A DNA stretch of 33,918 nt from Candidatus Adlerbacteria bacterium (GTDB lineage Bacteria > Patescibacteriota > Minisyncoccia > Phycocordibacterales > SBAW01), in contig CAIRHB010000016.1 in the NCBI GenBank assembly GCA_903878285.1, positions 1 through 33,918 of the forward strand, in the 5' to 3' direction. Position numbers and translations under genes: made by a program. The stretch's first letter is position 1; every line of letters begins with the position of its first letter. Below the pieces are notes generated by a model. The model was not told the DNA's origin. It saw only the letters and a program-made list of their open reading frames with translations, and did no database searches. Below, piece after piece: positions 18,379 through 26,341 of this stretch.

Positions 18379-19461
18379 ATGCACGAGCGTAATGATACGA
18401 GCCACAGCAACGACAAGGGTGCCGTCAGTATCCATATCACCTCGGGGAGTATTGTGAAGACCCTGCTCTTTTTGGTGCTGTTTGGCTTGCTGTGGTATCT
18501 GCGCGACTACGTGCTCATGCTGCTCTCCGCAGTGGTCATCGCCTCGGCGATTGAGCCCGGTGTTGCCGCGCTCGTGCGGCGCCGGTTTTCGCGTCTTCTT
18601 GCGGTAATTACGATATACGTTGGGGTGGTGGCGGGGTTTGTCAGTGTGCTTATATTTTTTGTGCCACCGATACTCAACGATGCGGCAAACTTTCTACAGC
18701 AGCTGCCCGCGGCGCTCTCGACGGTCAATGTTGCCGACTGGACGCATGGCGTGTTGCCGAGCTCGGTGGGCAGCACGCTCAACTCGGCGGCAGTGCTGCG
18801 CGAGCTGTCGACTACAATTGGCAACTCGACCGGCGGTGTGTTTACAACAGTGTCCGCGTTCTTTGGCGGTCTAACATCATTCGTGCTCATCGTCGTCTTT
18901 TCATTCTATCTCTCCGTGCAGGAGACCGGCGTTGATGACTTTTTGCGTATCGTTACTCCGGCGAAAAATCAGGCATACGTGCTCGGGCTGTGGAAGCGCT
19001 CGCAGTATAAAATCGGCAAGTGGATGCAGGGGCAATTAATCCTCGGCTTCTTGGTGGGCATTCTACTGTACTTGGGGCTGCTTATTCTTGGTGTCCCGCA
19101 CGCGCTCCTGCTTGCGGTCTTGGCAGGAGTGTTTGAGTTGATTCCCGTCTTCGGGCAGATTCTCGCGATGATCCCCGCTGTTGCTGTCGGCTTTATCGCC
19201 GGAGGTGTCACCGAAGCGCTGCTCATCACGGGGTTGTATGTCATCGTGCAGCAGTTTGAAGCGCATCTCATTTACCCGCTCGTGGTCAAGAAGATCGTTG
19301 GCGTGCCACCACTTCTCGTTATCCTCGCACTCTTGGTCGGCTTTAAGTTGGTGGGATTCCTTGGTGTGTTGCTGTCTGTGCCGATCGCTGGCGCGATACA
19401 GGAGTTCGTCGGCGATATCGACAGAAAGAACCGTCTTGCGCTCAAAGGCAGTGCGGAGTAG
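18379..19461 (+). CDS. AI-2E family transporter (UPF0118/PerM-like)
   Basis: LRDYVLMLLSAVVIASAIEPGVAALVRR, GVFELIPVFGQILAMIPAVAVGFI, QFEAHLIYPLVVKKIVGVPPLLVILALLVG. Confidence 0.9.
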   Translation: MHERNDTSHSNDKGAVSIHITSGSIVKTLLFLVLFGLLWYLRDYVLMLLSAVVIASAIEPGVAALVRRRFSRLLAVITIYVGVVAGFVSVLIFFVPPILNDAANFLQQLPAALSTVNVADWTHGVLPSSVGSTLNSAAVLRELSTTIGNSTGGVFTTVSAFFGGLTSFVLIVVFSFYLSVQETGVDDFLRIVTPAKNQAYVLGLWKRSQYKIGKWMQGQLILGFLVGILLYLGLLILGVPHALLLAVLAGVFELIPVFGQILAMIPAVAVGFIAGGVTEALLITGLYVIVQQFEAHLIYPLVVKKIVGVPPLLVILALLVGFKLVGFLGVLLSVPIAGAIQEFVGDIDRKNRLALKGSAE

Positions 19462-19470
19462 GGTTGCAGT

Positions 19471-21000
19471 ATGGAACAGAAACCTCTCTATATCACCACA
19501 ACGCTCCCATATGTGAACGCTGACCCGCATATCGGCTTCGCACTTGAGGCAGTGCAGGCGGATATCATCGCGCGCTATCATCGCCTCGCGGGGAGGGAAG
19601 TGTTTTTTAATACTGGCACCGATGAACATGGACAAAAGATTTTCCAAAAGGCAGCCGAGGCAGGGCAGGATGTGCAAGCATATGTCGACCACTTCGCTGC
19701 GCAGTTTCGCAAGTTGAAAGAGGGACTCAATCTATCCAACGATGTGTTTATCCGCACCACCGACCCCGCGCACATTGCAGCAGCGCAGGAGTTGTGGCAG
19801 CGATGTGTGCAAAATGTTGACGCCGAAGGTCGCCCTGATATTTACAAAAAAAAGTACAAAGGTTTGTACTGTGTCGGCGATGAGATGTTTCTCAAAGAGA
19901 CTGATCTGGTTGATGGTAAGTGTCCGAACCATCCAAACATGCAGCCAGTCGAGATTGAGGAGGAAAATTATTTCTTCCGCTTGAGTCGCTATCAAAGTTA
20001 TTTGCACGACTATCTTTCGAACTCGTCGGTCATTCTGCCCGAGTGGCGTCGCGAGGAGGCACTGAAGTTTGTCGACGGCGGGTTGGAGGATTTTAGCATC
20101 TCGCGTGAGACCGCGCGCATGAGTTGGGGCATCCCTGTGCCCGGCGACACAACACAGGTGATGTATGTTTGGTTTGATGCGCTCACCAACTACATCTCGA
20201 CCTTAGGTTGGCCCCACTCCGCCGAGGCTTCGCAGGACAAGCCCGACTCGACTGATTTGTTTGAAAAGTTTTGGAACAATGGCGAGGTGGTGCAGATGGC
20301 GGGCAAAGATCAAGTGCGCTTTCAGTCCATCATGTGGCAGGCGATGCTTAAATCGGGCGGCATCAAAGCGACCGACACAGTGGTCTACCATGGTTTTATT
20401 ACCTCGGGCGGGCAGAAGATGTCCAAGTCGCTCGGCAATGTGATCGAGCCACTCGCGATTGCTCGCGAATATGGTGTCGACGCGCTGCGCTACTTCCTTG
20501 CACGTCATATCCATCCATTCGAAGATTCCGACTTCACGATGGAGCGGTTTAAGGAGCTATATAACGCTAATCTTGCAAACGGATTGGGGAATCTTGTTCG
20601 CAGAGTTATTACTTTGGCTAGGAATAATGGTGTTGAGTTGGAAAAAGATGAGAGGGACAGTTTTGACGAGATAGTCAGAGGTAACGACCAGATATACCAG
20701 GCTTTCATTAGAAACTTAGAAAGCTACAAGATTAGCGATGCCCTCGATATGATTTTTGGTCGTGATGTGCCTCACACCGCAATCGGCTGGATGGACAATT
20801 CAATTACCCAAAATAAGCCGTTCGAGCTGGTAAAGACTGATCTAAAAGCTGGACAGGAGGCAATCTGGTGGCTCATGAAAGATTTGTGGAGCGTAGCAAC
20901 TCTACTTGAGCCTATTATGCCAGATGCTTCGATAAAGATTCGCGAGGCAATAGTCGAGAATAAAACAGATATCCCAATGTTGTTCCCGCGGAAAGAATAA
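19471..21000 (+). CDS. metG: Methionyl-tRNA synthetase
   Basis: YITTTLPYVNADPHIGFALEAVQADIIARYHRL, GTDEHGQKI, FITSGGQKMSKSLGNVI. Confidence 0.96.
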   Translation: MEQKPLYITTTLPYVNADPHIGFALEAVQADIIARYHRLAGREVFFNTGTDEHGQKIFQKAAEAGQDVQAYVDHFAAQFRKLKEGLNLSNDVFIRTTDPAHIAAAQELWQRCVQNVDAEGRPDIYKKKYKGLYCVGDEMFLKETDLVDGKCPNHPNMQPVEIEEENYFFRLSRYQSYLHDYLSNSSVILPEWRREEALKFVDGGLEDFSISRETARMSWGIPVPGDTTQVMYVWFDALTNYISTLGWPHSAEASQDKPDSTDLFEKFWNNGEVVQMAGKDQVRFQSIMWQAMLKSGGIKATDTVVYHGFITSGGQKMSKSLGNVIEPLAIAREYGVDALRYFLARHIHPFEDSDFTMERFKELYNANLANGLGNLVRRVITLARNNGVELEKDERDSFDEIVRGNDQIYQAFIRNLESYKISDALDMIFGRDVPHTAIGWMDNSITQNKPFELVKTDLKAGQEAIWWLMKDLWSVATLLEPIMPDASIKIREAIVENKTDIPMLFPRKE

Positions 21001-21914
21001 TGCGCTATTTCGACGCACATATGCACGTACAGTTTGTTGCCTTTGACGAGGATAGGGAGGCGGTGTTTGCGCGTGCACGCGAGGCGGGTGTGGGGATGAA
21101 CATGGTCGGCACACAGCAAGACACGTCGCGCGCGGCGGTCGAGATGGCACACCTGCTCGACGCCGATGGACAAGAGTATGCGGATGTATACGCGACGGTC
21201 GGCTTGCACCCTGTCCACACAGCGAAGTCGTTTCATGATGAAAAAGAGTTGGGAGAACAGGGCAAAGCATTTACCTCGCGCGGCGAGCAGTTCGACTTTG
21301 ATGTGTATAAAAAACTCGCCGAAGACCCAAAAGTAATCGCGATAGGCGAGTGCGGGCTCGACTACTATCGACTCGAGGAGGATACGAAAAAAGTTCAGAC
21401 TGAAGCGTTTTTGGCACAGATCGAGCTAGCAAACACGCTCAAAAAGCCGCTAATGCTGCATATTCGCAATGGTGCAAAGTCTGCTGGTGTTGCCGATACG
21501 CTTGCCCGGCATCACGACGGGGTTGCTCAGCACGATGGTGGGAGTGACGCCTACCTCGATGCGCTCGCGCTGGTGAAGCAGCATGCGCAGGTGCAGGGCG
21601 ACGTGCACTTTTTTGCGGGTTCGTGGGACATCGCGAGGCAGTTTCTCGACCTTGGCTTTTATTTGTCCTTTACGGGCGTGGTCACCTTTACGCACGACTA
21701 CGACGAGGTGGTGCGCAATACTCCGCTCGACCGGCTATTGTCCGAGACCGACGCTCCCTACGTGACGCCTGTCCCGCACCGCGGCCGCAAGAACGAGCCC
21801 GCCTACATCCCCGACATCGTCCGCGCGCTCGCCCGCATCAAACAGGTCGACGAAGAGGTGCTGCGCGAGCAGTTGCTGAAGAATACACAGGCATTTTTTG
21901 GTATTTCGGTATAA
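21000..21914 (+). CDS. tatD: TatD family hydrolase
   Basis: YFDAHMHVQF, VGLHPVH, IGECGLDYY, LSETDAPYVTPVPHRGRKNEPAYIPDIV; start overlaps metG stop (taATG). Confidence 0.9.
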   Translation: MRYFDAHMHVQFVAFDEDREAVFARAREAGVGMNMVGTQQDTSRAAVEMAHLLDADGQEYADVYATVGLHPVHTAKSFHDEKELGEQGKAFTSRGEQFDFDVYKKLAEDPKVIAIGECGLDYYRLEEDTKKVQTEAFLAQIELANTLKKPLMLHIRNGAKSAGVADTLARHHDGVAQHDGGSDAYLDALALVKQHAQVQGDVHFFAGSWDIARQFLDLGFYLSFTGVVTFTHDYDEVVRNTPLDRLLSETDAPYVTPVPHRGRKNEPAYIPDIVRALARIKQVDEEVLREQLLKNTQAFFGISV

Positions 21915-21948
21915 CGAGGGCGCAGGTTGCAGAAACCAATAGTTCTGG

Positions 21949-21954
21949 TACAGT
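21949..21954 (+). promoter_or_regulatory. Extended -10 (TGG TACAGT) of rpsF
   Basis: Exactly 6 nt upstream of ATG 21961. Confidence 0.5.
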
Positions 21955-21960
21955 GTCGCC

Positions 21961-22470
21961 ATGGCTACAAAAAAGTCGCATCCTGCTGACGCAGGGTTAT
22001 CCCAAGCGGCTGGCGAGCGAGCCATTTACGAGGTCGGTTTCCACATTGTCCCCACGGTCGGTGAGGACGGCGTGGCGGCAGTCGTAGAGTTCGTTCGCTC
22101 TTTGCTTGGGACTGCAGAAATTATCAATGAGCAGTTCCCGCAGAAAATGACGCTCGCCTACACGGTCGAGCGCTCCGACGCTGGTCGTCGCGAGAAGTAC
22201 ACCGAGGCATTTTTTGGTCACATCAAGTTTGCGCTCGAGCGCGAGGCACTCCCTGCGCTCTCGGCAGCATTAACCGCAAAGAAGGAAGTCTTGCGCTTTC
22301 TCATCATCGAGACCACGCGCGAGGATATCACCGCGGCTCCGCGCCGCGCCGTGTTCTCGTCCGACCGCCTTGAGGGCGAGGTGATCAAGAAGCCGGTCGT
22401 CGAGGAGGCAGCGAAGGTCGCGGTGTCCGACGAGGACTTGGACAAGTCGATCGACGCGCTGGTCGCCTAA
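21961..22470 (+). CDS. rpsF: Ribosomal protein bS6
   Basis: YEVGFHIVPTVGEDGVAAVVEFVRSLL...KMTLAYTVER..YTEAFFGHIKFAL, synteny with ssb and rpsR. Confidence 0.85.
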   Translation: MATKKSHPADAGLSQAAGERAIYEVGFHIVPTVGEDGVAAVVEFVRSLLGTAEIINEQFPQKMTLAYTVERSDAGRREKYTEAFFGHIKFALEREALPALSAALTAKKEVLRFLIIETTREDITAAPRRAVFSSDRLEGEVIKKPVVEEAAKVAVSDEDLDKSIDALVA

Positions 22471-22554
22471 TGTAGATTCAGCAGCACTCTTCGTGCCCCG
22501 TGCAAACAGTAGTACTATAGAAGGGCGATTCTATACCAACTAATAACGAACGAT

Positions 22555-23043
22555 ATGTACATCAACAAAGCGATGGTGTTTGGCAACTTGACCCGCGACC
22601 CCGAGATGCGCGCGCTGCCCTCGGGCGGGAGCGTCACGTCGTTTAGCATCGCGACCAACCGCACGTTTAAAAAGGCGGATGGCAGCAAGCAGGAGGATGT
22701 GCAGTTCCACAACATTGTCGTCTTTGGCAAACAGGCCGAGACCTGCGCGCAGTACCTTAAAAAAGGTTCAAGCGCCTATGTCGAAGGTCGCTTGCAGACG
22801 AGGAGCTGGGACAGCGAGAAGGGCAAGCAGTACCGCACCGAGATCCTCGCCGAGACAGTGCAGTTTGGCCCGCGCTCGGCAGGTAGCGGGGCAGGGGCGT
22901 CTGGCGGATCCTACGAGAGTGGCGACGCCGAGCCCGCATCCGTCCCGCCGTTTGGTGGCGCGAGCAGCGGCAGCAAACCCGTGCGCGAAGACGCGATCGA
23001 CTACCCACAGGAGGACATCAATCCTGATGACATTCCGTTCTAG
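22555..23043 (+). CDS. ssb: Single-stranded DNA-binding protein
   Basis: NKAMVFGNLTRDPEMRALPSGGSVTSFSIATNRTFKKADG, acidic C-tail DINPDDIPF. Confidence 0.96.
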   Translation: MYINKAMVFGNLTRDPEMRALPSGGSVTSFSIATNRTFKKADGSKQEDVQFHNIVVFGKQAETCAQYLKKGSSAYVEGRLQTRSWDSEKGKQYRTEILAETVQFGPRSAGSGAGASGGSYESGDAEPASVPPFGGASSGSKPVREDAIDYPQEDINPDDIPF

Positions 23044-23114
23044 TGTGTGTTTCCAATCCTATACTCAATCGATCCAGTAGTTAGTACTCATTAGAAATTA
23101 GAATAAGTATTCGT

Positions 23115-23315
23115 ATGGCAACAAAAGATACCTACGTCGCGCAGTTTAAGGCGCTCGACTACAAAGATGTCGAGGTGCTGCGCAAGTTCATCAACCCGCA
23201 CGGCAAGATTATGTCGCGCCGCCGCACCGGCCTCTCGGCGCCCAACCAGCGCGCGCTCGCCGAGGCAGTCAAACGTGCCCGCTTTATGGCACTCTTGCCG
23301 TACATCGTCCGATAA
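23115..23315 (+). CDS. rpsR: Ribosomal protein bS18
   Basis: [54 protein letters not shown]. Confidence 0.96.
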   Translation: MATKDTYVAQFKALDYKDVEVLRKFINPHGKIMSRRRTGLSAPNQRALAEAVKRARFMALLPYIVR

Positions 23316-23342
23316 TATAAAAGGTGTCAGGTACCTTTTTTA

Positions 23343-23376
23343 CAAAAAGACCTCGGAGCACTCCGCGGTCTTTTTG
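23343..23376 (+). terminator. Intrinsic terminator after rpsR
   Basis: caaaaagacctcgg-agcact-ccgcggtctttttg hairpin with T-run. Confidence 0.88.
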
Positions 23377-23406
23377 TGTTTGCGTGGCACACTATGTGCG
23401 TTGTGC

Positions 23407-23412
23407 TATACT
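23407..23412 (+). promoter_or_regulatory. Extended -10 (TGC TATACT)
   Basis: Exactly 6 nt upstream of ATG 23419. Confidence 0.6.
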
Positions 23413-23418
23413 TTCTGC

Positions 23419-23610
23419 ATGAGTATCGCTGATACAAAAACGTCGGTAGGGGGTGGGCTGGTTGGGTCGGTGCGGCGCTTTGGGCAAAACGGCGTCTTAT
23501 ACGAGGTGTTGCGTGAGGTCGACAAGGACTCGGTGCTTATCCATGTGCTCGATACAAAAGAGGAGACTGCGTATCCGATCCGCGACGCGCTCCAAGACCC
23601 TAACGAATAG
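23419..23610 (+). CDS. DUF5397-like small protein
   Basis: 63 aa: MSIADTKTSVGGGLVGSVRRFGQNGVLYEVLREVDKDSVLIHVLDTKEETAYPIRDALQDPNE; RFG..G..YEVL and YP...AL.DP pattern. Confidence 0.55.
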   Translation: MSIADTKTSVGGGLVGSVRRFGQNGVLYEVLREVDKDSVLIHVLDTKEETAYPIRDALQDPNE

Positions 23611-23615
23611 CCCTT

Positions 23616-23750
23616 ATGTTTGCCATCACTTTCGACTTTCAAGCAATCATCGCACTCAAGGCGCTCGATTGGTTTGCGCCGTCTGTTCGTGACATCCGCG
23701 CGTTCCGCATCGAGCAATGGTCTGATTTCACTGCGGTTATCAAGAAGTAA
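23616..23750 (+). CDS. Micro-ORF, 44 aa, unknown (below the ORF-track cutoff)
   Basis: ATG 5 nt after the previous stop: MFAITFDFQAIIALKALDWFAPSVRDIRAFRIEQWSDFTAVIKK*. Confidence 0.4.
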   Translation: MFAITFDFQAIIALKALDWFAPSVRDIRAFRIEQWSDFTAVIKK

Positions 23751-23792
23751 CGACTCGATTTGCAATAAAAATACTTGTATGAAATGATAGTG

Positions 23793-24039
23793 GTGGGTGA
23801 GGAGTCTGAAAACCTCTACAGCATTTTTGTCCGACCAAGTCGGACACGCCAGTTAATGTGCTGGGTCCTTGAGGTGAGAGGGATTGGATTTTTCGACACC
23901 AGTCCCAGACCACAAAGCTAAGGCATCTGGAAGTGACGGAGTCCTAGGGATTCCTTCCGCCGAAGCTTGGGGCAGTGGCTTGTGTTACCCTGGCAAGTTA
24001 CACAAGCATCAAAATACTGCGGTAGGATTCCTCACCCAC
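23793..24039 (+). ncRNA. Structured noncoding RNA candidate, family not recognised
   Basis: 11-bp perfect closing helix (23793-23803 with 24029-24039, extendable with G-U pairs) enclosing hairpins 23829-23845, 23880-23906, 23938-23954 and 23978-24007; no convincing ORF; terminator follows. Confidence 0.75.
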
Positions 24040-24046
24040 TTCGTCT

Positions 24047-24080
24047 AGCCCCTCGCGTCCGCGCTGGGGGTTCTTTTTTT
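24047..24080 (+). terminator. Intrinsic terminator of the ncRNA candidate
   Basis: agcccctcgcg-tc-cgcgctgggggtt followed by cTTTTTTT. Confidence 0.88.
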
Positions 24081-24158
24081 GTTGCACACTAATACTGTTG
24101 ACTGATACTATATGGACGGACGTCGGCTAGAAATAGAAACCCTGGTGGGAGACACCAA

Positions 24159-24530
24159 ATGTCGGACACTGATACGCTCACTTGCGCCTTTGCTGGGCAA
24201 CGCTTCATTGCAAGTGTACACGATCTCCCCGACGATTATGATGATATCGGGAAAGTCGAGATTGCGTTCGAGGGCAGGCATGCCGATAGAATGTCGGACC
24301 AACTCGTGTTCAAATGGGCACACCCCGACAAAGACTTTGCAAATCCTCAGCGGGTTTACGATGCGATTGCGTCAGTTGCAGAGGCGATGGGATTCGTGGC
24401 GGTGCCGAATCCAGGGCGCGGTAAACTTTTCGGTATATGCTTCTTCGATCTGGTAGGGGATCTGTCAAAGTTCAACCCCGAACAGTTTATCACGTGTATC
24501 GCCTACGAACTGCGCGGCATGGCCGAATAG
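24159..24530 (+). CDS. Hypothetical protein
   Basis: 123-aa ORF, MSDTDTLTCAFAGQRFIASVHDLPDDYDDIGKVEIAFEG...; followed by terminator. Confidence 0.55.
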   Translation: MSDTDTLTCAFAGQRFIASVHDLPDDYDDIGKVEIAFEGRHADRMSDQLVFKWAHPDKDFANPQRVYDAIASVAEAMGFVAVPNPGRGKLFGICFFDLVGDLSKFNPEQFITCIAYELRGMAE

Positions 24531-24544
24531 TTTTTGGGTGGCAA

Positions 24545-24587
24545 AACCCACGGGACAATCTGCGTCCTCGTGGGTTGTTCTGTTTTT
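24545..24587. terminator. Intrinsic terminator between convergent genes
   Basis: aacccacg-ggac-aatctgc-gtcc-t-cgtgggtt then gttctgTTTTT; opposite strand also has a T-run (gggtttt). Confidence 0.8.
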
Positions 24588-24598
24588 AGAATCGACTT

Positions 24599-25192
24599 TT
24601 ACTTCTTATCCACCCTTTCAACATACTGCCCGGTTTCGGTGTTGATGCGGACGAGGTCGCCCTCATTGATAAATAGGGGAGCATTGATGACAGTGCCTGT
24701 CTCGAGCGTGATCTGCTTGCTGCCGCCCTGCGCCGTGTTGCCGCGTACCGCTGGCGGCGCTTCTTTGACCAGCAACTCGACTTTAATCGGCACGCGCACC
24801 GAGATGATCCGACCGTCCTCGTCGTCGCTCTTGGGGTCGGCAAAGAGCACTGCCTCGACGACCGTGTTCGCTTTCAAGAATTGTCCCACGGTGCCGACCA
24901 AGTCGCTCGACAATGCAAAGCGCTCGGACGGATTCTTGACCGAGCAGAACCAGTACTCGCCCTTGTTTGTGTAGAGATACTTCACCTCCTTGGTCGAGAG
25001 GTCTGCCTCCTCGGCCTTCTCTGCCTGATGGAACGCCTGTTCGGTCACCTTGCCGGTGATGAGGTGGCGCAGTTTGGTCTGGTTGACCGGTTTGCGCATT
25101 TGTTTGCGAAAGACGTGCGCGTCGAGCACTTCGTACGGCTCTCCCTCGAGTAAAATCACTTTCTTCGGCAAGATTTCGTTGTATTCAAGCAT
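24599..25192 (-). CDS. efp: Elongation factor P, non-canonical loop
   Basis: Start trimmed to MLEYNEILPKKVILLEGEPYEVLDAHVF...; TKLRHLITGKVTEQAFHQAEK, GQFLKANTVVEAVLF, ITLETGTVINAPLFINEGDLVRINTETGQYVERV. Confidence 0.9.
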   Translation of the reverse strand: MLEYNEILPKKVILLEGEPYEVLDAHVFRKQMRKPVNQTKLRHLITGKVTEQAFHQAEKAEEADLSTKEVKYLYTNKGEYWFCSVKNPSERFALSSDLVGTVGQFLKANTVVEAVLFADPKSDDEDGRIISVRVPIKVELLVKEAPPAVRGNTAQGGSKQITLETGTVINAPLFINEGDLVRINTETGQYVERVDKK

Positions 25193-25300
25193 ATATAGTT
25201 TCGATAACTCCTGCATTGTAGCCAAAAATCGCAGATTGTCCAACTTTCGCGAAACCAACCCCACATCTCGTCAGTTATAGTAGATGAAACGGCTATGCTA

Positions 25301-25306
25301 TATAGT
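25301..25306 (+). promoter_or_regulatory. -10 element TATAGT
   Basis: Exactly 6 nt upstream of ATG 25313. Confidence 0.55.
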
Positions 25307-25312
25307 GTACTC

Positions 25313-25906
25313 ATGACCAGCAACTATCTCTCGATGGAGGACGAGTGGGAGGGGAAGCCCGACGAGGATATCTTGGCGGCGTCGGTGACGCGTCCGTCGC
25401 TGTTCGCACTCTTGGTGCGAAAGTACGAAGCGCCATTCTTGCGCAAGGCAGTGGGGATTGTCCGCTCTGCCGAGGAGGCAGAAGACGTGGTGCAGGAGGC
25501 GTTTACCAAGATATATCTCAATGCGAGCAAGTTTAAAAAGCAGGAGGGCGCGAGTTTCTCGTCCTGGGGCTATCGCATATTAGTCAACACCGCGCTCACG
25601 CACTACGCGCGCCGTCGCCGCGAGCAGGGTGTCCGTGCCGACATCGACCCCGAGATATTTGAGCTCATTCCCGACAAAAACCTCCGCCAGTTTGAGAAAA
25701 AAGAGATGATGGACGAAGTCGCGTCGATCCTCACACGCATCCCGCCAGTCTTTGCTCGTGCGCTGACCGCTTTCTTTATCGAGGGCAAGACGCAGGACGA
25801 GATGGCAGCCGCCGAGGACGTGTCGGTCGGGGCGATCAAGACGCGGGTGCACCGCGCCAAGCGGGAGTTTAAAAAGGTGTATGATTCGATAACGAACACA
25901 GCATAA
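25313..25906 (+). CDS. RNA polymerase sigma-70 family (ECF-type) factor
   Basis: LFALLVRKYEAPFLRKAVGIVRSAEEAEDVVQEAFTKIYLNASKF (region 2), FIEGKTQDEMAAAEDVSVGAIKTRVHRAKREFKK (region 4). Confidence 0.88.
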   Translation: MTSNYLSMEDEWEGKPDEDILAASVTRPSLFALLVRKYEAPFLRKAVGIVRSAEEAEDVVQEAFTKIYLNASKFKKQEGASFSSWGYRILVNTALTHYARRRREQGVRADIDPEIFELIPDKNLRQFEKKEMMDEVASILTRIPPVFARALTAFFIEGKTQDEMAAAEDVSVGAIKTRVHRAKREFKKVYDSITNTA

Positions 25907-25963
25907 TCGGGTTGGCAGGTAGCCGGTCAGTAACGTTAGCTACTAGAAATCACTTATATAAGT

Positions 25964-26314
25964 ATGAAACAGAACACGACGATAGAGCAGCAGGTGATGG
26001 CGAGCGTGGCGGTGGTGTACGCAGCGCGGCAACTCACGAGCGCGACCGCGCTCAAGGTCTACGCGCTTGGTGTTTCCCTCGCGGGTGTTGCCGCGTTTGT
26101 TTCGGTGCCACATGTGGCGGCAAACTTTATCGCGGTCGAAAGCGGCGGGCTTGGCAGCATCACGTCCTACCTGCTGTCGGCAGTCACGGGCACGCGGCTC
26201 GTCGTCCAGCTCGCGCTCGGGGTAGCGACGGTGGCCGGGGTTTCGTTTGTGGTTGATGCCGCGCGCTCCCTCCTAGCCACTCCACGCAGCACGCTTGCCA
26301 CGCAGCGAGCGTAG
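25964..26314 (+). CDS. Small hypothetical membrane protein
   Basis: 116 aa with hydrophobic segments; directly downstream of the sigma factor gene. Confidence 0.55.
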   Translation: MKQNTTIEQQVMASVAVVYAARQLTSATALKVYALGVSLAGVAAFVSVPHVAANFIAVESGGLGSITSYLLSAVTGTRLVVQLALGVATVAGVSFVVDAARSLLATPRSTLATQRA

Positions 26315-26341
26315 TAGTGCCTTTCAAAATCTCGCTTGAGA

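Noticed and set aside
23793-24039. ncRNA candidate as tmRNA, RNase P RNA or SRP RNA
   Set aside because: ggattttTCGACaccag recalls the tmRNA 5' end, but there is no GGTTCGAATCC T-arm; RNase P GAGGAAAGUCC and SRP GGAAGGAAGCAG cores are absent. Left unassigned.
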